In this document: positions 45,665 through 58,764 of the stretch, piece by piece
Layout: every line of letters begins with the position of its first letter
How positions within the stretch are numbered: the stretch's first letter is position 1
NCBI RefSeq assembly: GCF_001625215.2
Contig: NC_030384.2
Location: 40,024,390 to 40,088,389, forward strand
DNA length: 64,000 nucleotides
Source of the DNA: Daucus carota subsp. sativus
Taxonomy: Eukaryota > Streptophyta > Magnoliopsida > Apiales > Apiaceae
Direction of reading: 5' to 3'
Made by a program: the position numbers and the translations under genes
Notes under the pieces: generated by a model
Told to the model about the DNA's origin: nothing
What the model saw: only the letters and a program-made list of their open reading frames with translations
Database searches by the model: none

Positions 45665-47859
45665 GTGATTTTTCTTTCATTCTTTTTATTCTTCTGCACC
45701 TATTTTTCTTTCTTTTTTACTGGTTTTTTTTATGGATTTATTGCTATCTCTTGCCGTTGCTTTTGTTACAAATCTATTGTATTGCGTTAATTATATATTA
45801 TAGAGTGTTTGATCCTTGATATGTGATGGAAGTGCTAATCGTCTATGAAAATTAAGGCTTCTACCATTAGTTTCGGCCATGAACAATTCTAATAAGATTA
45901 GATTACTCCTTATGAACTTTAGCTATCTTAGAGTCCGTTTCTTTGGCCGGAAAATAACTTGATTTTGGAAAACTTTATGATTACTGAAGATGGGACCATG
46001 GTAGTGCAAATCTTAGTCGTCCAGTCTTAGTCCTTGACTTCTTGTTAATAATCACTGCTCGTGGTAAAATTGGTTCTTTGTTAGCTTTAAGGATGTCCAG
46101 TTCCCTGGTTTAAATAATTATATTATAAATTATAAAGGATATTGAACTTAATTGTTTGATATGTAAATATATATGTTACTCTTGAAATACATGCATAACA
46201 TGTATTTTTAATATATCAATATTTGCCGAATTCCCGTATCCCCGTACCGCGCACTCATGCATGCTTCCTAGGTCTCACTTAATGATAGATTCTTTTGTCG
46301 ACCTAATTGGATCCATACGTTGAACATTTGCTCTGAATTCTGAATCTTATATATGTATCCCACACCAGAAGTCCAGAACATTTATGGTTAATTTTCTGTA
46401 AGGACTGTAATCTGTACAATAAATATATAACTATATCCGCAGGCTGTGTATTTTGGAAATTAGAACTTCGGCTCTTTTTTTTTTACCTGTTAATGATTGG
46501 TGAGATTAAATGGATAAATGAACAAGGAACAAAGACTCATCAGTAATGCACTGTTGATGTTACATGAGATATTATCTTTCATAGAATTTAAGAACTAGTG
46601 AAAGGTGGTTAAAGAAATCTTCTTTACCTTCAGCATAACTCAGCGACGGTGGAAAGAAAAGAGACAGAGAGATATATTTGATTCATCATATTACCTACCA
46701 GGCTACACCACACATACTATAAGCTACTGCCTCTTTCTGCTAGAACTCTTTTACAAGCTCTCTCTGGAACCAACGTGTAACTTCTTTTTTCTTTATACTA
46801 TTTTCTATTTTAATCATAGGGCCCACCTGTTATTATGGGCTCGGGTATGAGAGTCGGGTACGGGCGCGGATCCAAGAGTCAGATTTCAGTTTTAGGATGA
46901 TTAGGATTCTTGTATATAGATCTGAAATCAGACGTGGGTGCGGGGACTCGGCACCTAAGCTTTATGCAAGTTATATTTTATAGACTGATTGTTGTACATT
47001 CATAACAATAGTGTCTACACATAAATCACATACACTTAATTATGTGCGTTAAAATGTAGCCTAAAATTAATAGGATAACATAGAAATGGGTCATTCATGG
47101 ACCTTCCTATCTGTAAACAAGTTGTAACGATACTATAGTTTTGATTTTAAAATGGGATGCTACAAGGTGAATTGTCTGGTTTTAACAAGGATCCCATCCA
47201 TATCACATACCCACACCTATGTCAAGTCCGGTGGAAGCAGGTATAATGACATAAATGGAGAGTTTGGGTAACAGAATGACCCGCTGAATTGTTGATGGAA
47301 TGTGTATAAACACCAAAGTACCAAAGCACTTAGTTTTATCTGTATTAAACACTCTAATTCACTTGCAGTAAGAAAAATATATACACACATGGATTTTTTT
47401 TTATAATTATATGCTTGTTACATTGTTCAACTATTAAATATGATAGTAAGCTATGATTGGTATATTAATTGGAATATAGAGGTTTGTTATAGTGAATTAT
47501 TGCATAGTCTTATAATTTTAGGCTACTTTAGCTTCTGTAGCGCAATGAGCTTTTAAACTGATGCATTTGACGTTTGTACTGTTCTTGTGCTATATGCACT
47601 TCTTATGTTGTGTAATTTATGAATTTCAAACACAAGGAATACATCCATTTACATGCACGCCATACACTGTTCTTGTGCTATATGCACTTCTTATGTTGTA
47701 GTATGTATTTCAAATTTCAATCACATAGTAGAAATCCAATTCTATTTCAAGTTTTTGGCTGCATCTATTATATATCCTGTTGGACTAAATTCCCCCCTCT
47801 TATATTCCATCATTTATATCTTGTTCTCCAGTTGTGCTGCCATATAGGTCAATTCAGCA

Positions 47860-48276
47860 ATGCAAGATAATAGAATGCTTCCAGTTGATGAAGGAACAGT
47901 TCCTAAGCCACGGGCAAAGAAACCCTCGACCAAAAAGTCCAAGATTCAAGCAGAGGGGAATGGTGCAAAAATGGTTCAAGAGCATGTCAAAACAGGTCAA
48001 AAGGCTAGCAAGAAAGGCTTGATGAATGATCTCTCTTCATTTCAGCAACCCGAGAGATCAACATCAGATTCATTACCAGATTCATCATCATCAGGAAATG
48101 AGTATCGAGTTCTGAGACGAAAATATTTACTGCTAGAGGAGGAGAGCTTTGGCTTGGATAGTGAGTTGAGAGAAGCTGAAAATGAGGTCACGGACCTTGA
48201 AAAGGAAAAGCTTGCTCTCCTGGATAAGCTTGTTGTGTTAGAAGGCCTGGTTGATCCTTCGGAATTCCAGGGCTGA
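47860..48276 (+). CDS. Small basic/coiled-coil protein (unknown function)
   Basis: A 138-residue protein, intronless in its coding part. Residues 1-50 are basic and lysine/proline-rich (PKPRAKKPSTKKSK), a likely nuclear signal. Residues 55-80 are Ser-rich. Residues about 83-132 form a leucine-heptad coiled coil (YRVLRRKYLLLEEESFGLDS then ELREAENEVTDLEKEKLALL). The end VVLEGLVDPSEFQG follows a helix break. The coiled coil suggests dimerisation or a scaffold partner; the family is not one I can name. The start at 47860 is the first ATG after possible acceptors (TTCTCCAG near 47831, TTCAG near 47857) and gives the whole frame. It converges with the protease gene at 49722. Confidence 0.75.
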   Translation: MQDNRMLPVDEGTVPKPRAKKPSTKKSKIQAEGNGAKMVQEHVKTGQKASKKGLMNDLSSFQQPERSTSDSLPDSSSSGNEYRVLRRKYLLLEEESFGLDSELREAENEVTDLEKEKLALLDKLVVLEGLVDPSEFQG

Positions 48277-49721
48277 TAAAAGCCAGATTGAGTAATGATA
48301 ATCAGGCCAGCTATTAAGATTTTACTTATTAAAATAATTATCATATAGAGTTCTTTTCCTATAATAGTGCACAACAGGCTTGCTATAATTTTTTAACTTG
48401 AATGCTTAAATGTATTATTGTTTGGTTATATCTTGCAAACTAATTCTAGTCTGAAATTTGTATGATTTTTGCAATTCTTTCCCTGAAAAATGAAATTTGC
48501 TGATTATAGTTTTGCATCTGGTTAGAGAAAATTAGAGCTGTTGCCCCTTGGAGCTAATGAAAACAGTGAAGATTGTAGTTGATGTCCTTGAGTAGGCTTT
48601 GGCCCTGCTGAATTAGATAGGTATGAGGCTGTTAATGAAATTTCATCCCTACTTATCTGCTCCTTTTGGTGGAAAAGAATGTAATAATCTAGAAACTGAA
48701 TGCAAATTTGTGAACAGATCAAAGCTGAAGGATTAGAATGTAAAAATCAGGCAGACTCATTTTCTTTTAACCACAAGACAGTAATGCACACTGTATGGTT
48801 AAGTTTGTCAAAACAGTCTGTTCTCGACACCCACCCAAATTGTTTAATTTCTTTTGCTATTTTATCATTAAGAATATAATTAGGAAATTAATACTATGCA
48901 AATAAAATGGCCTCATTTTCACTAAACCAATTAAACAAAATTTATCGCTCAAGAATGCCGACCGTACACATATTGAGACACTGGGGTAGTCCTCTAAATT
49001 ATAATCTGTGATTCATATGGAGTATGAACTATGCAGGTGATATGCATGTGTATTCCATGTTAGTTTGATCCAATTATTTCAGAAAAAGCTGAGGATTATG
49101 ATGTTCTTCTGTCATCTTTCTCCGATACTTTAAAGTTGTGACACATGAAACACTTTTTTTCCCTTGATATCATGAAATGAAGGTCCTGGCTGAAGAACCA
49201 CATACACATAAAGTGATGCTGGAGATTATATTATTAATTAGCTCATTTTTTATGAATGTTCTAACCCAGTGCCCCAAAAATTCAATATCGGCCTGCTGCA
49301 ATCTAGAATTTTACATCAAAAACCGTGAAATTGATCATGTTGGCGTGCTGGCTGGCTCCCCTGCATATAGTGAGAAATCTAAGAAGTTTAAACTCAATAA
49401 TGTAGTTGCGATCTTTTCAATAAGCTAAACGAATCTGGGCAGTTGAGTACCTTCTAGCGATAAAAATAGAACTTATGGAGCACAAAAGAACTGCATATAA
49501 TTTATTTTATTTGTACAGCATTACAGTATTCACCAGTGAAGTAATATTTTGTTTCTCCTAAAAGAAATTTCATGCTCTCTACTTCCAAGTAAAAATGTAT
49601 GATTTTGTATTTTCTTTCCCAGCTTCTGCATTGACATTTGCTTGGTAATATTTCTATATGCAAAGAATCTGCAACCCTTCCGCCCCCTGATTTTCATAAT
49701 CTACAGTTTGCATCTATAATG
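48277..49721. other. Intergenic between two convergent genes
   Basis: The 3' flanks of the coiled-coil gene and the subtilase. AT-rich unique sequence; the short frames at 48522-48722 and 49177-49428 have no domain signs. No repeat was identified. Confidence 0.5.
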
Positions 49722-52700
49722 TTAAATCAGTCGCCCCATGGTAGAAGGGGTGACTTGAGCAACCAGTGGAATGGTCACTCTAGACTTCCTGTTTCTCCAA
49801 GCCAAGAATCCAAACACATAGCCCTGTGGTGGAGCGGCTACTTGAAAGTTCACTCTAAAACTCATCTTCTGGCCATACCTGTCAAAGACAATCCGTGCGG
49901 GTTCCACAGTGACATTAATTCCCCTTGGTGCGTATACTACTGCTCGGTAAACGTTTTTTGCATGGCCAACATTTGTCAAGGTCCGTGTAACTGTATAGGT
50001 GTTGTTCAGATTTGGCACTGTAATTGATGGATAGTTGAGATCGGAAGGTGCAGCATATGTTTGCTCTTGGCAAGTGCTCTTGTCCCTTGTGATCAGGCGT
50101 AGTGATTTCTCATCGTAACCAATTGAACAAAGAAAGGCTTTGTAATCTGCTGGAGATGCGTCATAGACAAGACCAGGGTCCAGTACTCTAGTCGGATTCA
50201 CAAACCCAGCTCCATAATCAAAGGCATTGCCTCTTCTTCCTTCAGGATCCACTGTCATTGGTCGGCGATGCTTATTTCTCACTGTAGCTGCATTTTACTT
50301 TGTGTATCAGACATGTATCTGGTGATTACATATGCCAACTGAAAATCTTACATCAAAATTTGGAATGTCTTTTATTCCTTTCCTCGTTGGTTTATATTTT
50401 CAAAATTTATAGTAATAAAAGAATTTAGATTTGTGAATAGTTTGAAACTTATGCATTATCAGAACAGAAGATGTGTGATTAGTTATCTGAAGATATGAGT
50501 TAATCAGCAAGATCACGGTGTTCAATCTGAATGACTGATAAGATATGACTTATGTGTAAAAGATGGCTTTCTGGGATGATAAATTTTACCAGTTGTCATG
50601 AGTGCAGATTTGATGGCGGAGGGCGACCATAAAGGATGCACGGACTTGATCAATGCTGCAATTCCTGTGATGTGTGGTGCAGCCATGGAAGTACCAGACA
50701 GAATGTTATAATCCTTTTTGGAAGCTGCTGGAGACCAGGCTGCAAGGATATTTAATCCTGGAGCTGTGACATCAGGCTGCAAGCCGGCCAATCAGATTTT
50801 AGCATCAGTACCAAAATAAAGTAGATAGTCCTAGAAGATCGCACGAGAATTCATTATCCCTAGAGGAAATTACCTTCAGTATTTGCGGGGTCAAGGCATT
50901 CGGACCTTTTGAAGAGAACGAAGCTATACGAGGAGCTTGCTGCGAACCTATTACTGTCTTTGCAGAAGAGATCCTTGAAGTTGGTTTTCTGTAAATATAG
51001 AAGTCAATCTTAAAGAAGAGATATGCCATTATAGGTCTAAGCTGATTACTTATTGTCATTTAGAGAACAAACCGAGTACGATTGACATAGGATAAGATCA
51101 AATTTCCTGTTCGTCTGCCAACCATGGCAGCAGGAATCACAAAAGGAATGGCAACATCCTTATCTGCTTCATCAATAAGAATCATCCCAACTCCTCCAGC
51201 TTCTTTAACTACAACACTTTTTGCCAACTTTGATTCAGTTGAACTCTCTGCATGTCTGCATACAAGTACCCTCCCTCGGGACTTTGTACTATTCAAGGAA
51301 CTTTCCAAACAAAAACTGGGGAAGGGGCACAAAGCAGGAGAAAGGAAGTACTTTAAAATCTAGTCATAATACATATGTTTCTAAATTTTACTTGTAACAG
51401 ATACCTTCTCCTTCACCTGGATTGATAGGGAGTGAAATATCCTGCAAATGCTTCAGAAGCAGATATAATTCTGGTGGAGGTCTTCATATTCATTAGACTG
51501 AGACTTTCACCCTATTCAAATGGGGTAGAGTATAAGGAATTTGAGAACATGACAGCATGAACTTTATAATATACGTATATATTACCGCTATTTTAGCTCC
51601 ATTTCCCAGCATGATATCAGATGTGAAATCTCTGTCAGTTGAACTAGCAGCAACTGTGATCAACCAGGGAGCAAGGTTTGTTGCAGAACCCTGTTGTCCT
51701 TCATTTCCAGCTGAGGAGACCACCACTACTCCACGGCTAGTAGCATGGAATGAGCCAATTGATATGGCATCAGTAAAATATTCACCCTGAGGAGCCTCGG
51801 GACCAAGAGATAGAGACAATATGTGAACCCCATCTCTAATTGCATCATCGAAAGCAGCCAATAAGTCGACGTCATAGCAACCCGAGTCCCAACAAGTCTT
51901 GTAGACAGCAATTCTGGACATTGGTGAACCTCCTCTAGCTCCTCCTGCTGCCAGTCCTTTGTAATTCATGTCTGCTACATACCGTCCAGCAGCAGTCGAG
52001 GCAGTATGGCTGCCATGACCATTACTATCCCTCGGGGATCTGTATGACACTGTTTCCACAGAATCTTCTTCAGCTTCATACCCGCTCAAGTAGTATCGCG
52101 CTCCAATCACTTTCCTACACAATTAAAATCAAATATTATATCTAAATCATCAAAAACAGTGAAAACCCATAATTGGTTAAAAATGTGGGTTAATAATGAC
52201 TAAAAAACCTGTTACACGTTGATACATTGAATGCTTCCCCTGATTGGCACTCACCCTTCCATCCAGCTGGCACAGGAGGCATGTCCACATCACTAAAACT
52301 CGGGGATTCAGGCCAAATTCCTGCCTTACATGGCTTTTTCATCAGTACATCTCACCAATAATTATGAGAATAAAAGACAAGTTCTCACAGGTCACTGTGT
52401 ACTATCTGATCATGATTGTTGGTGTCTTATTTTACTTACTAACAGTAAAATGTAGGATCTCAAAACAATAACAAATCTACTATTTATACATAAAGCATAT
52501 GTAACAGAAACAGGGGCAATTTAAGATCAAATATATAATTTTAAAAACTAATCAGCTTGAAATAACATGTTACTTGAAGAAAAATTGTCCACAATCCTGC
52601 AACCTATCTTAAACATTAATAATGTCTTCAAGTGAACAACATGAATAAACACAAAAAAGATCTAATAATCACATACTTCAATTCCCAAAGATCGCATGTG

Positions 52701-53383
52701 AATGTATTAAATGTTCTAAAGAGTTGGCAACAACACAGGGTGGAACACAGAAAGATAAGCTGCTTCATGTGTAGACTTCTAAAACAATTTAATGGTAAGA
52801 GTACCTTCCAATCTACCAACATTAATAAATAAAAATCGACGAAAATAAACTCGAGGGAGAAAATGTTACCCGTGTCGATAAATCCAATGATGACATTGAC
52901 TTGATTCTTGGTGGAATAACCTGGAATTTCCATGGTTTCTTCACTTGAAAGTCCCATGAAATCCCATGAATGAGTAGTGTGCAATTTTCGCTTTACATTT
53001 GGAAAAACTGATACTACTCCTGGCATTTCTGTTACAAAATAGTACTAGCATTTAGTTACACATCTACTAGAGAAAACAACTGCTACAGAGAAACACACAC
53101 ACACACACACACACAGAGTACACATATAATATCAAATGGGGTGGTGAGAGAGACAGAGAGTTGTAATCATAATAATCTTGAAAAATGGGAACCAATCAAA
53201 AATGAGAAACCATACTAGCCATTTGAGAAGCTTGGTCCTGTGTCAACTTGGCAGCAAAGCCTCTAAAACCATGAATATAGCTATACAAGTGAGAATCTTG
53301 GGCTTTTTCAACACTGCACAAATACCATTTATAGCAACAAGTCAAATCCTTCAACATAGACTAATTGAATCCACCAAAAAACA

Positions 53384-53428
<45 letters not shown>

Positions 53429-53775
53429 CAAGAAAACTTAAAAAAACAGAGTAAAAATAGCAGAGAACAGACCTTCCTTGATGAATAGAAGCAAGCATTT
53501 GGTGGTTATGCCTTAAAATCTCATCTGGGTCATCTTCGTTATCCCTGCTACCCATGTACACTACAAATACCTGCAAAAACCCATAACTCCATTTAATACA
53601 AACTTCTCTAAATCATCAAAAGATAAAACAAAACAACACCAAATTTTTTTTTTTAAAAAAAAGAATATATATCTTATTGTACCTTAGAAGATAAGCAGAA
53701 AGTGAAGTTGGAAAGAAACAAGCAGAAAGCAAGACAGAGAACAATGGCCTTTGGGGCAGCAAACCCAGAAGCCAT
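49722..53775 (-). CDS. Subtilisin-like serine protease (plant S8 subtilase), 11 exons
   Basis: Secreted or vacuolar endopeptidase of the plant subtilase family. Exons (minus): 53775-53683, 53570-53473, 53313-53216, 53028-52870, 52320-52209, 52114-51586, 51511-51417, 51315-51073, 50988-50874, 50776-50590 and 50287-49722. All borders are GT-AG and the phase is kept, giving 764 residues, the normal size. Residues 1-30 are a signal peptide. The I9 inhibitor propeptide is about 32-115 ([18 protein letters not shown]). The catalytic triad is D148 (IGFIDTG), H220 (NGHGSHTAS) and S544 (GTSMAAPH), with the oxyanion N324 (SSAGN). The protease-associated insert is at about 380-480 and a fibronectin-III-like C terminus follows ([19 protein letters not shown]). 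All key residues are intact. The many introns set it apart from the large intronless subtilase groups. The substrate is unknown. Confidence 0.93.
53387..53427. repeat. (AT)n microsatellite in subtilase intron 2
   Basis: About 20 AT units between exons 2 and 3 of the protease gene. A shorter (AC)n run is nearby at 53093-53115 in intron 3. The short frames that cross it (Ile-Tyr runs) are repeat artefacts. Confidence 0.97.
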
Positions 53776-53920
53776 TTGAAGATTATGTATAATATAAAGT
53801 GTATTGTGTATGGGCAGAGTGTAGAAGAAGAAGAAAACAGTTAATGAAAGTGTGAGGAGATATAAAAATAAAGATGGAAAAAAAACAAGTGACAAGAAAA
53901 GAATGTAGACAGAGAAAGGG

Positions 53921-53929
53921 GTATATATA
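53921..53929 (-). promoter_or_regulatory. Likely TATA box of the subtilase gene
   Basis: CTATATATAC on the minus strand lies about 150 bases upstream of the ATG at 53775, leaving a leader of about 120 bases. Motif and distance only. Confidence 0.5.
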
Positions 53930-54478
53930 GTGGAATGGAAATATAGAAGCTTAGGTGGTGGGTTGTAAATTGTGTTTGTGGGATTGGGGGAGATGGAGAT
54001 CCGCATTATTTCTGCTTCCCCATGTTGTGTCATTTTTTGCGCTAAAATTAGTAAAACAAAATTACGGTTTTTAACCTCCGGGTGATTAATTATCCAGTTA
54101 ATTCATATTCTTTTTAACCGTAGAATTTCAAAGAATACTGGATTAGATATCCGATTATCAATTTAATCATCAGATTAATTCTGGATTAGATATCCGATTA
54201 TCAATTAATCATCTGATTAATTCTCGATCAGTTCACGTAATCCTTTATCCTTATTATATGATTTTATCGATTTAGTTCAATTCTCGCTTTTTAATCGTAG
54301 AACTTCAAAGAATACTAAATATCCCACAATTTATTTTCAAATTCTTTTCCAAATTTAGTTAACAATATATGAGTAGTTACACTCGCGCTAATAATAAAAA
54401 TCATGTAGACACAAAGATCACCCAATTCCAATTAATTCTAATTCTCTATTTGCACATACGAAAATTTGGAAAATATAG

Positions 54479-54725
54479 AGGATGTTTGAGTGATCTTAAA
54501 ATAAGTGTTTTGTTGCTTAAAGTAGAAAAGTGAAATAGAAGTTTGAAATTAGTTAAAACTTATAAGTGATTAAAGTGTTTGGGATAAAAGTAGAAGTAAT
54601 GAAATAAAAGTTAGGACTCCTAACTTTTTATAAGTGTTTCTCGGCTTTTTACACAAACGGTACGAATAAATACTTCTAACTTAAAACTGTAGAAGCGGGG
54701 CTTTTAAACCCAATCCAAACACCCA
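54479..54725 (+). mobile_element. MITE of the three-copy ACTTATAAGT family (copy C)
   Basis: Starts GAGGATGTTTGAGTG and ends CCAAACACCCAC. Shares with copies A and B the blocks CTTAAAATAAGTG, ACTTATAAGTGATTAAAG, TTTTATAAGTGTTTCTCGGC and ACACAAACGGTACG. It lies about 700 bp upstream of the subtilase start. Confidence 0.7.
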
Positions 54726-54815
54726 CATAATTTGATATAAACAGCATCACTTAAATTAAATTTTATAGATGACATATATCATAGATTTATTTTCAATCAT
54801 CACCTTTGTTAAGGC

Positions 54816-55214
54816 CAGGCCCGGCCCAGAGGGAGGGCAACCAGGGCGGCCGCCCAGGGCCCAAAAAATTTGGGGCCCATAATTTGTATAATTTATGTAT
54901 TGTTATTAGTATATATCGGTCTAATAAGTCTATTTTATCCTAAGTGACTACGTTCGTACCTAAATTAATGGTATCAATCATATCATACACAAACAGATAA
55001 ATGTCATCAAGCATTTGTTTAATCTTCTTTTTTTACATCCCATACACTTTATTTTTAAAACTTGAGTGTTTTATAGTTATTTTCTTACTAAAGTTGACTA
55101 AATTTGAGTTTGCATTGCTACAAGTCATATTTTATCAAATTTAGTGAAGTAAAAAAAATTAGGGCCCATTTTCGTATTTCGCCCCTGGGCCTCAAAAGAT
55201 ATGGAACGGTCCTG
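54816..55214. mobile_element. hAT-type element, 399 bp, with 8-bp target duplication
   Basis: Perfect duplication GTTAAGGC at 54808-54815 and 55215-55222. Ends CAGGCCCGGCCC and, reversed, CAGGACCGTTCC. The GC-rich head (AGGGCGGCCGCCCAGGGCCC) and the matching tail (GCCCCTGGGCC) contrast with the AT-rich surroundings; this head is typical of a widespread plant hAT family. No transposase frame is present. Confidence 0.88.
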
Positions 55215-56691
55215 GTTAAGGCACAAGTGCGCGAGCTTATGGTATATTGGTATGTACATACACGTGACATGTCATCTCCTACATGCTTTGTTAATTCACG
55301 ACTCCCCCGGTCTCTACTCAGCCCTGTAAAGAATTGTAAAAAGGATAGCCACAAAGTCTGGAACAGAACGTGAATTGTTCATTTCTTTTAAAACTTTCCG
55401 TTAGAAGTCGCTCCTTTTTCTTTTAATTCTTTTGCAAGAAAGTCATTTTTCTCTCGAAAGTAGTTACTATATTAAAATGTAAAATACTCACAAATCCGTC
55501 TTAAATGGAATATTTTAATTTAAACTTTTTTTTGGTTTCACAATTGCTCAATTCTTCTCATATATTTTTTAATATCATTTATTTACTTTTCTTAGTCAGG
55601 AATTTGTATACTTACAGTGATATATGTATGTACTTAGGCCAATTATAATCATAAATCCAAATTTGGATCATCAAAATGATCCAAATTTACTCCAATCATA
55701 TGTTCTAAATAGAAATTTAGATTCATTCATCATTATTATATTCATATATTTTGACTTAAAATCTTTTGAATAAAATTAACAAATTTCATAATTAATTATA
55801 ATAACAAAATCAATAACTTGATAAAGATAAAATATTATAAAATAATTCAAAAAAGATAAACAATACATAAAAATAAATGTTAAATTTTATATATTGCATA
55901 AATATACTAATTTTCAATATATTCTTTTCGTAAATATTCAATTTGAATATTTTGAAATTGAAGATGGACATCTTTCTTTTTGACGTGTCCCACCACATCT
56001 GTGGACTGTGGGCGCATAAATGATGAACAATGTAAACGGCATATCATCGTACCGATCTTGTTTATATAATTTAATAATATTTGGTGATAAAAAATGGATC
56101 TCACTTTAATTTTTTTATTTTTTCTCAAAAAATGTTAATGTTCATTTATTTAATTCTCTGCAGTTAACTTACACAAATCAAATTACATTGTCACAAACCC
56201 TATTCAACTTTGGTAGCATGAGCCCAAATTGGCATCCAATCACCGCGAATTTAAGATGTTGTACTAAAGAAAAAGACAATTACGAATTTGGTGCCGACAC
56301 AAAAATAATCAAAAACAATATTCATGTTAATACATTATGCTGGTAAATAAATAATTTGGGTTTTTAATGTTACATGTGTTTTGTACCACTATTGAACCAC
56401 TAAACTACGTTGTATGTTTCTGACAAATTTTCCTCCACTCAACCCTCATTCAATTTTCTATTTCCCAAAAAAATGTGTTCCTTTGTTTCCATGCTTGTTA
56501 CTTGTGTACTACCTGCTTCTTCTTTTTGGCTTCCGCTGTTCCGCATCTTGAAAACCTTGTGATATGAACAATGACATGCGATTAACAAATTCATAAATAT
56601 TTTTAAAAAATAACATTAAAAATTAAATCTTTTTTTCATAACTGTCAAGTCATATCTTATTTTTCTCAAATAAATTTCAAATTTATTTTGA

Positions 56692-56850
56692 ATTTTTTTT
56701 TTGACGAAAGTGGAGTTTTATTAGCTCAAAGCATCCAAATCAATACAATTCTTAAAACTACTAGGAAGAGACCTCCTATCAAAACTACTGACCCGGAAAT
56801 AAACATGATTCCTTAGCAAGCTGATGGGCAACCATGTTTGCAGATCATTT
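56692..56850 (-). mobile_element. 5'-truncated LINE (non-LTR retrotransposon) 3' stub
   Basis: On the minus strand the frame SANMVAHQLAKES...FPGQ followed by a stop matches the C-terminal RNase-H-like end common to plant L1-type LINEs. It is followed by a short 3' UTR (AATAAAACTCCACTTTCGTC) and a poly-A tract (poly-T at 56692-56702 on plus). Only about 160 bp remain, the usual result of incomplete target-primed reverse transcription. Confidence 0.7.
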
Positions 56851-58063
56851 AACAAACAACTACTTTCCCTATGATAGTTTAGTTTTTTGTTTTAATGTTT
56901 TTGTTGTTCATTATATCCGGTATTTACATATTTGCGAGATTGTTATGATGTTGACTCAATAACAAGGGTATTTATGATGATATATTTACAGTCGATTGCT
57001 CAAAATAATAGTTCAGGTATAATATCATGTACATATTTTTTCGAAAAATTGTTTGGTTGTTCATCAAAAAACAAAGATTTAATAGCAATATAATTATGTT
57101 TTTATTCAATTTTAATTATATATATAAATATTGCATGATTTTTCATTATTAAATTATTATTGTTTTTCAAAATAATCTGATAATAATTATCAGATGAACC
57201 AAACCGACGGGGCGATCCCTTAGTTTTTCTTTTGAGTTAAAATTACTGTTTTGATCCAAGATCAGCACAAGCTTTTCTAGTCAAGTGTACTGTCTCCTAC
57301 TATATTAGAAAGATATCCATCTTTTGGAATCTGATAGATGACAAATTTAATTGGCGCATGATAGAGACCGTGCTTTCTTTTTAGTAGAAATTTATGCCCC
57401 CATATTTATTGCAAGTAGGATATTCCTTTTAGTTTTGATGAATAATAATAAAATAGTTTAAATAATTTAGAAAAAAATATAATGACTTGTGTAATCAATC
57501 TTTAATTTAGAAAAAAAAACACAATGACGTGTGTAATCTTTAGTGGTTATAGCAAGAAATAATATTTCAACAAATTTAATGCACGGCGACAATGTGACGC
57601 AGTCATATATATAACCACCTCAAATATTTTAACCACCTCAGATAATAATAATAATAATGATAATGTATAACATATTCGGGAATACGTTGAAGCAGGTGAT
57701 ATATAGACCTAATTTCGTTTGTTAATGAAACGCATCACCCTCATTTATTTATTCACAATTACTCAGACTCTCAGACTCACAGGTCTCAGTTCTCAATGTC
57801 TCAATCATCCGGTCGAATCAATTGTTTGATATTTTTAGGCAATTTTATCTTCCGAAACTCGTGAAGTTCGAATATTCGAACGAGGGAGGCCTATTAACAC
57901 TAAACTAATTTTAACACATCATGTGAATTAGTTTTAAATCTTCTCTAAGCTTTTTAGACAATCATTGATATGATAGTTGTAATTAAGACGAGGTAGAAAA
58001 CTGTTTCTCAAAAATATATATAGCGTCGGAACTATAAATATTTTTAAAAACTAATTCTTTCTG

Positions 58064-58755
58064 GAGTTAATTACACTTTGTAACCTCTAGATTTGCTCCG
58101 AACGCAGTTTAGTACATGAACTTTAAAATGTGGCAATATGCATCTTACACTTAATATTCTCGTGCAAGTTATAACCCCGCGTCATTATTCCGTCCAAATC
58201 TGCCGTTAACTTTAACTGTTTGAAAGGTAACAGTGTGTATATTATTTTCTAACAGCTACTTTACCCCCGTGACCCCTCAAAATTTATGTATTATATTTTG
58301 AAATTATTTCTGAACACACACAACGATGTAAAAAAACCAAAAATAATTTTTAAAATATGTATTTATTTTAAAATTTTAAAATAAGTTACATCGTTTATGT
58401 AAAAAAAAAAAAAAATTTTAGATTCTAAATCTAGATACATCTTTTAAAAATTATTTTAAATAGTTTTACATCGTTGCGTGTGTTCAGAAATAATTTTAAA
58501 ATATAATACATAATTTTTGAGGAGTTACAAGGGGTAAAGTAGCTGTTAGAAACTAATATACACATCTGGAAAAAAAAAATATACACACTATTGCTCTCAA
58601 ACAGTTAAAGTTAACGGCAGATTTGGACGAAATAGTGACCACGGGTTACAACTTGCACGAGAATGTTAAGTTTATGGTGCATATTGTCATGTTTTAAAGT
58701 TCAGTACTAAACTGCGTTTGGAGCAAATCCAGAGGTTACAAAATACAGTTAACTC
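58064..58755. mobile_element. Mutator-like MITE with very long inverted repeats, 692 bp
   Basis: Nine-base duplication TTCTTTCTG/TTCTTTCTA at 58055-58063 and 58756-58764 (one mismatch). The two halves are inverted copies of each other over about 300 bp each: GAGTTAATTACACTTTGTAACC on the left and, reversed, GAGTTAACTGTATTTTGTAACC on the right, then GGATTTGCTCC, CGCAGTTTAGTAC and so on. Only a short AT-rich centre separates them. No frame is present. Confidence 0.87.
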
Positions 58756-58764
58756 TTCTTTCTA

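Noticed and set aside
46800-47000. GC-richer patch GGGTACGGGCGCGGATCC in the leader intron
   Set aside because: It resembles ends of some transposons, but no partner terminus or target duplication could be found.
55630-56170. Possible MITE starting GGCCAATTATAATCATAAATCC
   Set aside because: Short local palindromes are present, but no convincing opposite end or duplication.
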